Below are positions 8,435-16,457 of a stretch of 64,000 nt of DNA, piece by piece. Within the stretch, counting starts at the first letter, position 1. Each line of letters opens with the position of its first letter. The position numbers were made by a program, and so were the translations under genes. Origin of the DNA: Terricaulis sp. (lineage in GTDB: Bacteria > Pseudomonadota > Alphaproteobacteria > Caulobacterales > Aquidulcibacteraceae); contig JANPZV010000005.1 of the NCBI GenBank assembly GCA_024707365.1, positions 1,674,001 to 1,738,000 of the forward strand, given 5' to 3'. The notes beneath the pieces are model-generated. The model did not search any database. It worked only from the letters and a program-made list of their open reading frames with translations, and was not told the origin of the DNA.

Positions 8435-9241
8435 ATGAACGAAACCTCCATACCGCCCGCAGGTCTTGATGCGATCCGGGGCGAAATTGACCGTATAGAC
8501 GATGGTATTTTGAGCCTCGTGGCCCAGCGCCTGCGCTTGGGCGACGCCATCGCGCAGACCAAGCCCGCGGGCCTGCCATTTCGTCCCGGCCGCGAAATTA
8601 TCCTGCTGCGCCGGCTGATCGCGACCGCGCCCGCGCCCGCGGATCGCGAACTGGTGGCCGAACTGTGGCGCACGCTGATCGCGGCCAATGTGCGCCGGCA
8701 ACGCAGCGTTGAGATTGTCATCGGCGGCTCGCGCGCCGATCCGACGCGCCTGCATGACATCGTGCGCCGGCATTTCGGCGCGCATGCGCGCATCGTGCAT
8801 GTGGCCGAGCCGCAGGCGGCGCTGCAGAAGGCGGCCGAGCGGCCCGATGATTGCGTGGCGGTGACGCCGTGGCCGACGGCGCCGGGCGTCGGCTCCTGGT
8901 GGCCGGCTTTATCTGAATCGCGTTTTGCGCGGCTCAATCTCATCGCCGGCCTGCCGCAGATCGGCCCGGCGGACGCCAATCCCGAAGCCTGCATGTTCGC
9001 GGCGATGGCCCCGGAGGAGGCGGGCCAGGACGTGACGCTGATCCTTGCCTTCGATATGCACCATCGCGTGCAGCGCGCGCTGAAGGAGGCCGGGCTCGAA
9101 GGCAAGGAAGTGGCGCGTTCGGAGCCGCGCATCATGCTGCGGGTCGAAGGCTTTCTCACCCAGCATGATCCGCGCACCGCGGCGCTGACGGCGCAGGGGC
9201 TTGAGGGCGTGCGCGTGGTTGGCTCTTACGCGCGGGCCTGA
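8435..9241 (+). CDS. chorismate mutase with C-terminal extension
   Basis: The 268-residue protein has an AroQ-type helical N-terminus: AIRGEIDRIDDGILSLVAQR, then RLGDAIAQ and RPGREIILLRRL, ending the domain near residue 90 at AELWRTLIAANVRRQ. AroQ mutase converts chorismate to prephenate. The remaining 170 or so residues look like a worn periplasmic-binding or prephenate-dehydratase-like domain (SRFARLNLIAGLPQIG), whose role I cannot assign. The start at 8435 is preferred over an upstream in-frame ATG at 8372 because the domain starts right after it. tyrA follows after 2 bases, making a tyrosine branch operon. The gene is divergent from metX. Confidence 0.85.
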   Translation: MNETSIPPAGLDAIRGEIDRIDDGILSLVAQRLRLGDAIAQTKPAGLPFRPGREIILLRRLIATAPAPADRELVAELWRTLIAANVRRQRSVEIVIGGSRADPTRLHDIVRRHFGAHARIVHVAEPQAALQKAAERPDDCVAVTPWPTAPGVGSWWPALSESRFARLNLIAGLPQIGPADANPEACMFAAMAPEEAGQDVTLILAFDMHHRVQRALKEAGLEGKEVARSEPRIMLRVEGFLTQHDPRTAALTAQGLEGVRVVGSYARA

Positions 9242-9243
9242 GC

Positions 9244-10158
9244 ATGTTTGAGCGTATCGCCATTCTCGGCGCCGGCCTGATCGGCGCATCTGTCGCGCTC
9301 GCGGCGCGCGAAGCGGGCGCTGCACGCGTTGTCGCGCTCTATGATGCGAACGAGGCGGTGCGCGCGCGCGCCAAGGAGATCGGCCTTGGCGAGATCGCCG
9401 AGAGCGCTGAGGCGGCGGTCATGGGCGCTGAACTTGTCGTGCTCGCGGTGCCGGTGGGGGCGATGGGGGCGGCGATGCAATCGATCGCGCCGCATCTGGC
9501 GCAGGGGGCGATCCTTACCGATGTAGGCTCGGTGAAGGGCGCGGTGCTGAACGCGGTGGGGCCGCATCTGCCGGCGCATGCGGTGTTCGTGCCGGGCCAC
9601 CCGATCGCGGGCACCGAACATTCGGGGCCGGACGCGGGCTTTGCCTCGCTGTTTCACGGCCGTTGGCATGTGCTGACGCCGTTTGATGAAAGCGAAGAGG
9701 GCAAGACCGCGCTCGGCAAGTTGGTCGCCTTCTGGGAAAAGCTTGGCGCGCGCGTGGAGGTGATGAGCCATGAGCGCCATGACGTGGTGCTGGCTGTCAC
9801 CAGCCATTTGCCGCACTTGATCGCCTTCAACATCGTGGCGATGGCCGAGGATCTGGAGAACGTCACCGAAACCGAGGTGGTGAAATATTCAGCCTCCGGC
9901 TTCCGCGATTTTACCCGCATCGCCGCTTCCGATCCGACCATGTGGCGCGATGTGTTTCTCAACAATCGCGAAGCGGTGCTGGAAGTTCTGGGCCGCTTTT
10001 CGGAAGATCTCGCCGCGCTGCAACGCGCGATCCGCTGGGGCGATGGGCAATCGCTCTACACCATCTTCGATCGCGCCCGCCGCATGCGCCGCGAAGTGAT
10101 CGACGCCGGCCAGGATACGCCCGCGCCGAACTGGGGGCGGGATACCAAGGGCGAGTGA
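9244..10158 (+). CDS. tyrA: prephenate/arogenate dehydrogenase
   Basis: The 304-residue cytosolic enzyme oxidatively decarboxylates prephenate (or arogenate) with NAD(P). It begins FERIAILGAGLIGASVALA, a Rossmann GxGxxG motif. VLAVPVGAM and ILTDVGSVKGAV follow, and then GHPIAGTEHSGPDAG, the family signature with the catalytic His. The C-terminal dimerisation helices include SHLPHLIAF and SGFRDFTRIAASDPTMW. Two bases separate it from the chorismate mutase, so the pair should be co-transcribed. Length and frame are normal. Confidence 0.93.
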   Translation: MFERIAILGAGLIGASVALAAREAGAARVVALYDANEAVRARAKEIGLGEIAESAEAAVMGAELVVLAVPVGAMGAAMQSIAPHLAQGAILTDVGSVKGAVLNAVGPHLPAHAVFVPGHPIAGTEHSGPDAGFASLFHGRWHVLTPFDESEEGKTALGKLVAFWEKLGARVEVMSHERHDVVLAVTSHLPHLIAFNIVAMAEDLENVTETEVVKYSASGFRDFTRIAASDPTMWRDVFLNNREAVLEVLGRFSEDLAALQRAIRWGDGQSLYTIFDRARRMRREVIDAGQDTPAPNWGRDTKGE

Positions 10159-10176
10159 GCTTGCTTGGATCGCCGC

Positions 10177-10272
10177 AGCGGAGCGCCGGCTTCCAGCTGG
10201 CATCTTTGCTTCACACTCACACGCCGGATTGTTTGTTGGCGCCGTATGCCGGCTGGAAGCCGGCGCTCCGCT
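10177..10272. repeat. palindromic repeat, family B
   Basis: Long arms face each other: AGCGGAGCGCCGGCTTCCAG at 10177 and CTGGAAGCCGGCGCTCCGCT ending at 10272, extending inward to GGCAT/ATGCC. The loop is about 40 bases. It lies 18 bases after the tyrA stop. The motif resembles palindromes that are often mis-annotated as small proteins. Confidence 0.75.
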
Positions 10273-10355
10273 GTCGTGCGCTTTATCCGCACAGCGCGCG
10301 GCGCTTGCGGGTTCGGGCGAAGCCCTCCGAAGCGCGCAGCGCGAAGGAGGGAGAG

Positions 10356-10421
10356 CGGGGCGCGCTTTAAGCTACGCGTGGAAATTTTAGTTTGGGTTTG
10401 CGCTTAGAGCGCGCCCCGCGC
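10356..10421. repeat. inverted repeat around an AT-rich loop
   Basis: GCGGGGCGCGCTTTAAGC and its near-complement GCTTAGAGCGCGCCCCGC flank a loop containing ACGCGTGGAAATTTTAG. It could be a terminator for tyrA read rightward or for a minus-strand transcript from upstream. The right arm overlaps the end of the small ORF at 10404. Confidence 0.5.
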
Positions 10422-10568
10422 GGCATGTTTTTCAACCGGCGCCTGCGTGCAGCGTTCAGTGTCGCCCTGGGTGGCCATACGTTGATAAGACAGACAATCG
10501 GCCGGGTCTCCTCCCCAGGCGATGATGCGCACCACACCATATAAAGCGATGGCCGTTTGCGCCCTCAC
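10404..10568 (-). CDS. possible small protein, unknown function
   Basis: A minus-strand reading from GTG 10568 gives 54 residues beginning VRAQTAIALYGVVRIIAWGG, then DPADCLSYQRMATQGD and a charged tail ending AARGAL, with TAA at 10404-10406. The first third is hydrophobic and could be a membrane anchor. The rest looks protein-like rather than repeat-derived. The frame stays open upstream, so the start is uncertain, and there is no strong ribosome site (only GGCGGC). The competing frame is Arg/Lys-rich and less convincing. No family recognised. Confidence 0.3.
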   Translation of the reverse strand: MRAQTAIALYGVVRIIAWGGDPADCLSYQRMATQGDTERCTQAPVEKHAARGAL

Positions 10569-10836
10569 CGCCGCCGATGCTGCGACGCTGGGTATCCAGG
10601 CGCGCTTAGCGCCTTGCAGTCGTTCCCGGCTCGCGTGCTTTGAGAGCCACCATCGCTCTCAAGGTTCTCCGGCTTCCCTGTTTCTCACCGGAGCAAAGAA
10701 ACGCGCTGTCGCCAGTCTGTTTCTCATCACGCTCAAACCGCGTTCGGATCGTGATTGGTCTGGTGTGCACAACCGCCTCCCGTGATCTGAACGGGATGAG
10801 TTTAGGCATGGTGCGAAATCGGTCGGATAGATTTCT

Positions 10837-10928
10837 TATGGAGCGCGGGCGTCCCGCCCGCATGGGTGCTTGAAGCGGCCCAAAGGCGTGGCGTTTGAAC
10901 GATGCGGGCGGGACGCCCGCGCTCCATA
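10837..10928. repeat. palindromic repeat, family A (long copy)
   Basis: Near-perfect 27-base arms: the left begins TATGGAGCGCGGGCGTCCC, and the right ends GACGCCCGCGCTCCATA. They are separated by about 37 bases. It is the best-preserved family A copy in the window. The outermost TATGGAG/CTCCATA ends recur at 1425, 28113 and 47637. Confidence 0.85.
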
Positions 10929-10965
10929 ATTGCGCTGTTTCTGGGAAAATCTGCGCTCGCCCCTC

Positions 10966-11035
10966 CGTCTCGCGCTCCGCGCGAGCCACCTCCCCCTGGC
11001 GGGGGAGGACGCGGACTGAGGTGGGGGATAGAGGG
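10966..11035. repeat. C/G-rich hairpin region downstream of DUF2125 gene
   Basis: Nested inverted text: CGCCCCTCC at the left against GGGGGATAGAGGGGCG at the right, with inner arms CTCGCGCTCCGCGCGAG and CCTCCCCC-TGGC-GGGGGAGG. It lies just past the DUF2125 stop and may end transcription of the ftsEX operon. No clear U-tract. Confidence 0.45.
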
Positions 11036-11040
11036 GCGAT

Positions 11041-12061
11041 CTATTCTCCGTCATCGGGCTTGTAAACCGGCGGCAGGGTGCGGGCGCGGAGGCCTTCGAG
11101 GCGCAGCACGCCGTCGCGCGCTTCGACATCGAGGGTGAAAGGCTCGGCATTTTGCGCGAAGGCGGCCGAAAGCAGCGTGAGCGCTTGGCGGGCCTCATCT
11201 TCGACGCCGGGGCCGGCGGCGAGCGCGCGGAAGAGATGCGCGGGATGTTCGATCGGCAACGCCAGTTCGCCGATCAGGCGGCGCTGATCGTCAAGCCCGC
11301 CCCAGCCTGCGCCGGTGCTGGAAAGCGCGCCCCAATTGAGCGCCAGCGCTTCAAAGCGCAAGCGCCCGCCGCTTGCGCTCCAGGGGCCGAGCGTATCGCC
11401 TTCTTCGTTTTCCAGCAGGGCGCGGGCTTGTTCGAGCACGATCGCCGCGCGCAACAGCGCCACATCTTGGCCAAGCCCCTCAAAGCTGCGCACAGGCGCG
11501 GGCGAGGGAAACAGCCTCCGCCGCGAAGGCGATTTGGTATTCGTGTTCGGCGCGCGGATCGGGGCGCAGATTGACGACGAGCTTGCCGATATTGAGCGCG
11601 CCCGGCGTCGCCGGATCGTCGAGCACAAGCGCATCGGCCTCAACGCCCGCCTGCGCGAACGCGCCTTGGGCGAGGCGCACGCTGAAGATCAGCGCATCGG
11701 CGCTGAGCGTGCTTGTCGCCTCGGGGCGGGCGATCTGAATCGGCGCGCGCGCTTCGTAGATGACGTGCTCTGGATTGAACAATTGGACGTGCAGCGCGCC
11801 TGCGGCGGTGTTGATGCGCCATTCATCGTCAAGCGGGGCGAGCGCGAGATCGGTGAGTTCAAAGCGCAGCAGCATCGGAAAGCCGCGCGCCTCGATCGCG
11901 CCGATCGAGAGCTTAAAGCCGCCCACATGCTCGCGCGCGATCACCGCCTCCAGCCGCTCGCGCACGGCGTTGGAAAGCCCAAACCAATAGGCGCTCCAGC
12001 CGGCGGCCGGGATGAGAAAAATCGCCCACGGGATCGCGAGCCAAAGCCAGCGTGATTGCAT
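11041..12061 (-). CDS. DUF2125 family protein (frameshifted)
   Basis: The locus begins with a membrane anchor (WLWLAIPWAIFLIPAAGW) and continues SAYWFGLSNAVRERLEAVI, a pattern seen in alphaproteobacterial DUF2125 proteins. The N-terminal 185 or so residues are in one frame. Near 11500, in a G-rich stretch, the reading moves and continues SFEGLGQDVALLRAAIVLEQ through to the TAG at 11041. The joined protein would be about 339 residues, anchored in the inner membrane with a periplasmic beta-rich body resembling lipid-binding AsmA-like folds (inference). The start overlaps the acyltransferase stop as ATGA, so it is the last gene of the ftsEX-led operon. Confidence 0.7.
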
Positions 12062-12785
12062 CAGGGGGCGTTACGGCGCAGCGGCGGCGGCAGCAAGGCC
12101 TGACTCTCACTTTCGATCGCCTGTTCGAGCCGGCGCATGAATTCATCCCGCGCGAGGCCCGCCGGGATCGGCTCCAGCAGCTTGATGGTGACAAGCGCGG
12201 GTTTGCGGAGGAAGCCTTTCGCCGGCCAGGCGAGCCCGGTGTTGAGCGCAACCGGGATCACCGGCAGGCCAAGATCGCGGTACATCGCCACGATGCCGGG
12301 CTTGTAATCGGGGGCTGCGTCGAGCGTTTGGCGCGTGCCTTCGGGATAGATCACGATCTGCCGGCCCTTGGCGATGGCGGCGCGGGCGGCGCGCAGCATG
12401 TCTTTGAGCGCCTTGGCGTGGGCTTCGCGATCCACCGGAATGGCGCCGCGCTTCATGTAGAAGCCGAAGATCGGCGCATCCAGCAATTCACGCTTGACCA
12501 CAAACACCGGCTCTTTGGCGAAATGCGCGGGCAGCAGCGTGTCGAGCGTGGCTTGATGCTTGGAGGCGTAGAGCGCGGGGCCTTGGGCGGCGTGCTCCAG
12601 CCCTTCAAATTTGACGCGCACGCCGCAGATCCAGCGCAGGCCAAAAGGATCGCGTTGCTCCAGCTGCGCATGCCTACCCAGACGTAGCGCTCATTGGCCA
12701 TCGCGGGCGGGATGAAGAAGAGGCCGTAGGCGGCCAGCGTCAGGTAGAACCAAATCGCGAAGAGAAGCGAGCGGAGGGCGGTCAT
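12061..12785 (-). CDS. plsC: 1-acylglycerol-3-phosphate acyltransferase (frameshifted)
   Basis: PlsC adds the second acyl chain to lysophosphatidate at the inner membrane. The N-terminus from ATG 12785 has a membrane segment (LLFAIWFYLTLAAYGLFFIP). After a frame change near 12650 the catalytic HX4D motif appears as SKHQATLDT, followed by KRGAIPVDRE and the PEGTR motif YPEGTRQ, then PGIVAMYRDLGLPVIPVALN. The joined length of about 240 residues is normal. It overlaps its operon neighbours by a few bases on both sides (ydcF-like upstream, DUF2125 downstream). Confidence 0.85.
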
Positions 12786-13402
12786 GTGTCGTCGCTCTTG
12801 GCGTCATCGCTCTTGGGGCGGCCGACATCGATCAGCGCTTCGCGCCCGCGGATGACGAGATATTTCATGTATTCCCCGCCCAGCCGGCCCGCGGCGGCAA
12901 GATCGCTGCGCCAGAGCGCCGGATCGGTCCAGCGCGTGCGCACCGGATAAGGATGGATCTCCGCTTCGGGCATGGCGATCTGCAATTCGGCCAGCGAACG
13001 GGGCATGTGATAATCATCGGTGACGAGGATGATGTTGCGATAGCGCCGCTCGCGCGCCCAGGCGGCGGTTTCGGCGGCGTTGCCGAGCGTGTCTTCGGCG
13101 CGGCGGCCAAGATCGATGCAGCAGCGCGCGAGCTCTTCATTCACTTTGAGCACGGCGACGAGCAATTCCTCATCGGTGACGATGCGGTTGACGCCGGAGA
13201 TCAAAAGCCGCTCGCCTTTTTGTTCTTCAAGCAGGCGCACGCCGGTGGAGAGCCGCTCAAGCGAGCCGCCGGTGAGCGCGACGATGGCTTGGGCATGCGG
13301 GGGCTCTTCGGCGGGGATGCGCACGCGCTGGGCGAAATCCCAAAAACCAAGGCCGAGCGCGGCCACGGCGATGAGGCCAATCCAAAACAGCAGCGACCGC
13401 AT
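12782..13402 (-). CDS. YdcF/DUF218 family membrane-anchored protein
   Basis: The 206-residue protein has an N-terminal membrane segment (LLFWIGLIAVAALGLGFWDF) and a DUF218 domain. The domain shows AIVALTGGSLERLSTGVRLL, LLISGVNR, EDTLGNAAETAAWA and NIILVTDDYHMPRSLAELQ. Family members are linked to envelope maintenance (SanA, ElyC, YdcF), and the active region is thought to face the periplasm. Position between ftsX and plsC in an overlapping gene chain fits an envelope role. The C-terminus is short and charged. Frame intact. Confidence 0.85.
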   Translation of the reverse strand: MRSLLFWIGLIAVAALGLGFWDFAQRVRIPAEEPPHAQAIVALTGGSLERLSTGVRLLEEQKGERLLISGVNRIVTDEELLVAVLKVNEELARCCIDLGRRAEDTLGNAAETAAWARERRYRNIILVTDDYHMPRSLAELQIAMPEAEIHPYPVRTRWTDPALWRSDLAAAGRLGGEYMKYLVIRGREALIDVGRPKSDDAKSDDT

Positions 13403-14259
13403 CAGCCGAGCCTCGCGGCCTGGGCGTGAAATTGGCCGGCGGCGGCGCGCGCGCCCGCGCCGGCGGCGATCGCCGTGACGAAGGGCGCGGCGGCGAGGGG
13501 GATGAGGTCGATCGGCAGAATCATCGCCCGCAGAGCATCCAGCCCCGCGCCGGGAATAGCCAGCAGCAGAATGGCGATGGCGACAGCGCCCGCGAGGCCC
13601 GCGCCCACAGCGCCGGCGCCGAGGCCTAAAAGGGCTGCTTCATCGGCCACTTTGCCGGCGGCTTGGCTGCGCGTGGCGCCGCAATCGGCCATCACGATCA
13701 CCCATTCGCGCCGGCGCGCCGCGATCCCGCGTGCGGCGAGCGAGACAATCAGCGCCATCACCAGCGCGAACGCGCCCGCGCCCCACAGCGCGGCGGTGCG
13801 CACCCGCGCGCCGACGCCCGCGCCGCTGGAGGCTTGCGGCGCCATGATGATTTCGGCGGAGACGCCGTTGCGCGTCAGCGCGCGCTCGATCCGCGTGGCG
13901 ACATCGCGTGGGGCGCTGGCCGCGAGCGTGAGCTCGATCAGGCTGAGCGCAGGCATATCCTCAGGCCGCACCGCAGCGCCGCTCCATTCGGCCAGCAGGG
14001 CGGCGGCGCGTTCGGCGCTCATTGGGGCGGCTTCGGCCACATGCGGGGCGGCGCGCAAGGCGGCCTCGGCGGCCTCCATGCCCTCGGGCCCCTCGGGATA
14101 GGTGACACGCACGATGGCGTAGCTAGCGCGCTCGGCGTCGTAATGGCTGGCCAGCCGATCGGCGGCGCGCGCGCCAAGGCCCACGGCCACAGCCGCGAAC
14201 GCAGCGAACGCCAGCGTCCAGAACAGCGCCCGCTCAACCCCCGCCAGCGCGTTCTTCAT
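13402..14259 (-). CDS. ftsX: cell division protein FtsX
   Basis: The 285-residue permease-like protein pairs with FtsE at the septum and controls peptidoglycan hydrolases from the membrane. It shows one N-terminal membrane helix and a periplasmic domain of about 130 residues (VRVTYPEGPEGMEAAEAALR onward). Three C-terminal helices follow (GAGAFALVMALIVSLAARGI; GLGAGAVGAGLAGAVAIAIL; LIPLAAAPFVTAIAAGAG). This is the FtsX layout. It overlaps ftsE by four bases (ATGA) and its stop touches the YdcF-like start at 13402. Confidence 0.88.
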   Translation of the reverse strand: MKNALAGVERALFWTLAFAAFAAVAVGLGARAADRLASHYDAERASYAIVRVTYPEGPEGMEAAEAALRAAPHVAEAAPMSAERAAALLAEWSGAAVRPEDMPALSLIELTLAASAPRDVATRIERALTRNGVSAEIIMAPQASSGAGVGARVRTAALWGAGAFALVMALIVSLAARGIAARRREWVIVMADCGATRSQAAGKVADEAALLGLGAGAVGAGLAGAVAIAILLLAIPGAGLDALRAMILPIDLIPLAAAPFVTAIAAGAGARAAAGQFHAQAARLG

Positions 14260-14993
14260 TCAAACGCCTCCGCATCGGCGCTCGAGGCGTGATCGATGGC
14301 GAGCCGCCCGCGCGCGATGCGCCAGTGTTGCATCGGGGCGACGTCCGCCAGGCTTTCATCCTGGCTGGTGATGACCACGGCCGCGCCGACGCGGCGCATC
14401 TCGGCCAGGCGCTTGACGATGCGGCGGCCTTCTTCGGGCGACATGCCGGCGGTGGGATCGTCGGCGAGAATAAGATCGGGCTTGCTCGCCAGCGCGCGGG
14501 CGATGGCGGCGCGGCGCCGCTCTGCGCCGGAGATATTTTCCACCGGCAAATCAGCCCCGCCGCGATCGAGGCCGACGAAATCCACAAGTTCGATCACGTC
14601 GCGCTCATACGCACGCGCGCGCCGGCGCGCCATTTTGAGCGGCAGAATGATGTTCTCGAGCGCCGTGAGATGCTCCACGAACACTGGATTTTCAGCAACA
14701 TAGCCGATGCGCCGCTTCAGCTTTGCGCGCTGCCCGGCATTTGAGCGGCCGATATCGAGCCCGAGAATCACTGCGCGCCCAGCCCTTGGCGCCAGCGTCA
14801 AGCGCAGTAAATGCATAAGCGTGGATTTGCCGGCGGCTTCGGGGCCTGTCACCAGCGCGACCTCGCCTTTGCGGGCCTCGAAATCGAGCCCGCTCAGCAC
14901 GGTGTGCGCGCCGTAGCCGGCGCTTAATCCGTCGAGGCGGACCGCTATACCGCGGTCGAACAGGTCGGTGTCGAAACTATTCGCGCGGGCCAT
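14256..14993 (-). CDS. ftsE: cell division ATP-binding protein FtsE with altered catalytic motifs
   Basis: The 245-residue ABC ATPase partner of FtsX. Walker A is intact (VTGPEAAGKSTLMHLL). Other ABC motifs differ from consensus: the Q-loop region reads IGYVAENPVF (Gln to Glu), the signature is ISGAERRR instead of LSGGQ, Walker B is LILADDPTAG (second acid Asp instead of Glu) and the H-loop is VVITSQDES (His to Gln). Synteny with ftsX supports the name. Together the changes suggest weak or absent ATP hydrolysis, or a structural role. That is inference. It starts at ATG 14993, divergent from the zinc-ribbon gene. Confidence 0.85.
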   Translation of the reverse strand: MARANSFDTDLFDRGIAVRLDGLSAGYGAHTVLSGLDFEARKGEVALVTGPEAAGKSTLMHLLRLTLAPRAGRAVILGLDIGRSNAGQRAKLKRRIGYVAENPVFVEHLTALENIILPLKMARRRARAYERDVIELVDFVGLDRGGADLPVENISGAERRRAAIARALASKPDLILADDPTAGMSPEEGRRIVKRLAEMRRVGAAVVITSQDESLADVAPMQHWRIARGRLAIDHASSADAEAFE

Positions 14994-15061
14994 GAGTAGA
15001 CAAGTCTAGTAGAATCAATGCACCCAGATGAGTTACTGGGGTTACAGGGCTTATCGTTACC

Positions 15062-15943
15062 ATGATCTTGACCTGCTCGTCTTGCGCAACGCGATATTAC
15101 GCGGATGACGCCGCTATCGGGCCTGCGGGGCGCACTGTTCGGTGCGCCGCGTGCGGATTTTCTTGGTTCGCCGAGCCGCAATTGGAATTGCGCGAGGCGG
15201 CGGAGGGCGCCGCACGCCGCCAATGCCGGGGCGCCCAAGGCTGAACCTTTAACCCGCGAACGTGTCGAAAGATTGCGCCGCGCCGCGGAATCTCCGGGCC
15301 CTGCGCCTTCGGCCGCCGCCAAATTCCGCGCCCAGCAGGCCGAGCGCATGCGCCGTGAGCGCGCGCGCGCCGCCGTGGCCGTCTGGGGCGCGACGGGCGC
15401 AGCGCTCGCCGCTTCGGCCACCGGCATGGTGGCCTTCCGGCAGGACGTGGCGGAGATCTGGCCGCGCTCGGCCAGCGCCTTCGCCGCGCTTGGGCTGGAT
15501 GTGAACGTCTACGGGCTTGAGTTTTACGATCTCGCGGTCGAGCGCGCGTTCGATGGGCCGACGCCGATCCTTCTGGTCTCGGGCGAGGTGCGCAATATCG
15601 GGCGCGACAACAAAATGGCGCCGCCGGTGCGGATTTCGCTGCGCGACAGCCGCGGGCAGGAAATCTTCGATCTGGTGAACGTCATCACCGAAGAGCCGCT
15701 GGCCGCGGGCGGGGCGACGCCGTTCCAGATCCGGGTGGACAATCCGCCCGTGGATGCGGTCGATCTCGAAGCCACGTTCGCCAGCTTCGCCGAGGCGCCT
15801 TATGCGGGCGGGCCGGCGCGGGTTTCGCCCACCGCCGCCACGCATGAAGAGCCGCTCGTGCTCGATCAAGCCGTGCCGGAAGGCGAGGGCGCGGAAGAGC
15901 CGGCCTCGGCGCTGGCCTCTCGCTGCGCCTCAGGAATGGCTGA
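15062..15943 (+). CDS. MJ0042-type zinc-ribbon protein with DUF3426-like region (frameshifted, end uncertain)
   Basis: The N-terminus MILTCSSCATRYYADDAAIG, with VRCAACGFSWF, is an MJ0042 CxxC..CxxC zinc ribbon. Near 15200 the reading changes frame and continues with a membrane helix (AVAVWGATGAALAASATGMV) and a periplasmic domain containing GLDVNVYGLEFYDLAVER and LLVSGEVRNIGRDN, typical of DUF3426. This frame has no stop before the next gene's methionine at 15936. A TGA in the starting frame at 15941-15943 would make the usual overlap if a second indel exists. Divergent from ftsE. Function unknown. Confidence 0.65.
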
Positions 15944-16454
15944 GGACGCGCTTCGCGTTCTGCTGCGCGAAGAAGAGGTCGCCGCGCGCGTCGATGCGCT
16001 GGCGGCGCGGCTTGCGCCGCAGATGGATGCGGATTGGACGCTGGTGGCGCTGTTGCAGGGCGCCATTCCGTTCGCGGCCGATCTGCTCCGCGCGCTGGCG
16101 CGGCATGGGCGGCATCCGATTTTGGATTCACTCTGGCTCGAAAGCTATCGCGACGCGCGCGAGCTCGGGCAAGGTTGTGGTGCGCGCCGATATTTCGCGG
16201 CCGATCGAAGGCCGGCGCGTACTGATCGTCGATGACGTGTTCGATAGCGGGCGCACGATTGCTTACGCGCGCGCGCATCTGATGGCCAAAGGCCGCCGGC
16301 ACGCTGGCCTGCGCCTTCGTGCGCAAACCCCAAGCGCTGAACGAGCCGATCGACGCGATCGGGCTGGGACGCCCCGGATGATTTCCTGGTCGGCTACGGC
16401 ATGGACGATTGCGGGCGCTATCGCGGGCTGCCGTATATTGCGGCGATTGGGTAG
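15936..16454 (+). CDS. phosphoribosyltransferase, hypoxanthine-type (three frameshifts)
   Basis: From ATG 15936 the protein starts AEDALRVLLREEEVAARVDA and DWTLVALLQGAIPFAADLLR, the purine PRTase N-terminus. After a shift near 16165 comes RRVLIVDDVFDSGRT, the PRPP-binding loop. Two more shifts (about 16305 and 16375) give ACAFVRKPQ and then PDDFLVGYGMDD plus YRGLPYIAAIG, with TAG at 16452-16454. This arrangement matches hypoxanthine phosphoribosyltransferase, which salvages hypoxanthine or guanine to nucleotides. About 172 residues after repair. It lies in the same frame as the gene before it. Confidence 0.75.
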
Positions 16455-16457
16455 GGG

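Larger units (their letters stand above)
10159..11040. other. 882-base gene-poor gap with several palindromes
   Basis: After tyrA there is no convincing long gene until 11041. The stretch holds a family B palindrome (10177-10272), a GC-rich inverted repeat near 10356-10421, a possible small minus-strand ORF (10404-10568), about 260 bases without recognisable features (10570-10830), a family A palindrome (10837-10928) and C/G-rich hairpin text (10966-11035). Longer ORFs here are translations of the palindromes. Confidence 0.6.

Noticed and set aside
10522..10989. Small ORFs on both strands in the 10.5-11.0 kb gap
   Set aside because: Products such as MERGRPARMGA and WSAGVPPASF are translations of family A palindromes, which recur at every copy.
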